Positions 5,064 to 5,603 of a DNA stretch of 5,603 bases are shown here, in pieces; position 1 is the stretch's first letter, and the number at the start of each line of letters is the position of its first letter. Position numbers and translations under genes: made by a program. This stretch comes from an uncultured Alphaproteobacteria bacterium (GTDB taxonomy: Bacteria > Pseudomonadota > Alphaproteobacteria > Micavibrionales > Micavibrionaceae). The stretch is from contig CAKZKV010000153.1 in NCBI GenBank assembly GCA_937124505.1, positions 1 to 5,603 on the forward strand, written 5' to 3'. Below the pieces are notes generated by a model, which made no database searches, was not told where the DNA came from, and was given only the letters and a program-made list of their open reading frames with translations.

Positions 5064-5549
5064 ATGAAAAAATTTGTTTTAACAGCCCTGATGGCGGCAT
5101 CATTCGGATTGGTCGCGTGTACAGCGCAAGATATGAACTCTTACAACAACAAGCAAACAATGGGTGCTGTTGCTGGTGCGGCAATCGGCGGTATCCTTGG
5201 TTCGAATGTTGGTGATGGGAAGGGGCAACTGGTTGCGACTGGCGTTGGGACCCTTCTGGGCGCTTTGGTTGGAAGTTCCGTTGGTCAGTCTCTGGATCGT
5301 GCCGATATGATCTATGCACAACAGGCAAACTCAAGAGCCCATACGGCCCCAATCGGTCAAACTGTGAGTTGGTCAAACCCGGAAAGCGGCCATTCCGGCA
5401 GCGTTACACCTGTCTACGATTACAAAGCAAATAGTGGCCGTTATTGTCGTGAATACCAGCAGACAATCTATATAGATGGTCAGGCACAGACAGGTTATGG
5501 AACGGCTTGTCAGAATGCAGATGGTACATGGCAGGTTGTAAACGGTTAA
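5064..5549 (+). CDS. Glycine-zipper outer-membrane lipoprotein, 17 kDa surface antigen-like (161 aa)
   Basis: The N-terminus is a lipoprotein signal peptide: KK, a hydrophobic stretch, and lipobox LVAC with the lipidated Cys19. The +2 residue is Thr, not Asp, so outer-membrane sorting is expected. After a short polar linker comes a glycine-zipper segment (about 34-78) with regular GxxxG/AxxxG spacing, such as GAVAGAAIGGILG and GVGTLLGALVGSSVG. The C-terminal domain (about 99-161) includes the strand TVSWSNPESGHSG, RYCREY and YGTACQNADGTWQVV, typical of the Rickettsia 17 kDa antigen family; Cys128 and Cys149 are well placed for a disulfide. The start ATG has AAGGA (5051-5055) eight bases upstream. 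Such proteins are thought to support outer-membrane integrity. It diverges from pdxH, with no operon partner visible before the window ends. Confidence 0.93.
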   Translation: MKKFVLTALMAASFGLVACTAQDMNSYNNKQTMGAVAGAAIGGILGSNVGDGKGQLVATGVGTLLGALVGSSVGQSLDRADMIYAQQANSRAHTAPIGQTVSWSNPESGHSGSVTPVYDYKANSGRYCREYQQTIYIDGQAQTGYGTACQNADGTWQVVNG

Positions 5550-5603
5550 TACCAATTCGCATTCTTTGCGTGAGTTCGTTATCCATCGGTCTCGCCGTAC
5601 TCA
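5550..5603. other. Downstream spacer, no feature identified
   Basis: The 54 bases after the lipoprotein stop hold only a 4-bp stem (CGCA 5558-5561 with TGCG 5567-5570) with no T-tract. I see no terminator or start of another gene. Confidence 0.4.

Noticed and set aside
5558..5570. CGCA-TTCTT-TGCG mini-hairpin after the lipoprotein gene as a terminator.
   Set aside because: It has a four-base-pair stem with no following T-tract.
1..5603. tRNA, rRNA, riboswitch, CRISPR array, insertion sequence.
   Set aside because: No cloverleaf-like conserved arms, regular spaced repeats, transposase motifs or terminal repeat pairs were seen on either strand.

Overview
The window reads as a piece of chromosome from an alphaproteobacterium of moderate GC content (mid-40s percent by eye). 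The evidence is a Shemin-type 5-aminolevulinate synthase (HemA/ALAS), a receiver protein with the FFGPDRRRR tail seen in alphaproteobacterial response regulators, a YjfB-like motility-associated small protein, a DUF1025-type metallopeptidase relative and a Rickettsia-17-kDa-antigen-like glycine-zipper lipoprotein. The species cannot be named; a Rhodospirillales- or Micavibrionales-like lineage is a guess.

Layout. On the minus strand, 1-721 is the N-terminal 240 codons of hemA, which runs off the left edge and has its own candidate promoter. Next on the minus strand is a 58-residue YjfB-like gene (825-1001). Then comes a translationally coupled pair, a single-domain response regulator (1584-2180) and a helical partner (1081-1587) that looks like an HPt domain lacking its phosphorylatable histidine. 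A divergent gene on the plus strand (2370-2801) encodes a DUF1025-like protein whose HExxH zinc motif has decayed to TExxR. A non-coding stretch (2802-3057) carries an interspersed palindromic element.

Further right, a minus-strand run contains pdxH (4339-4947), a possible 77-codon ORF (4047-4280) and an unrecognised 286-codon gene (3058-3918). The reading frame of that last gene stays open and coding-like for about 40 residues upstream of its first usable start, and a perfectly placed ATG lies one base out of frame there. Divergent from pdxH is an outer-membrane lipoprotein gene (5064-5549), with a promoter region carrying three copies of GCATTAT.

Functionally, hemA and pdxH both belong to PLP-linked cofactor metabolism (ALAS uses PLP, and PdxH makes it), but they are not in one operon here. 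The regulator and HPt-like pair probably forms a signalling module, and the YjfB-like gene hints at motility.

No clear novel system is visible. What stands out is several separate lesions or divergences at normally invariant sites: a 7-residue in-frame deletion in the ALAS substrate loop, lost zinc ligands, a lost HPt histidine, an RLHDR to RLHRR change in PdxH, and an apparent frameshift. These could reflect relaxed selection or remodelling, or in part sequence error.
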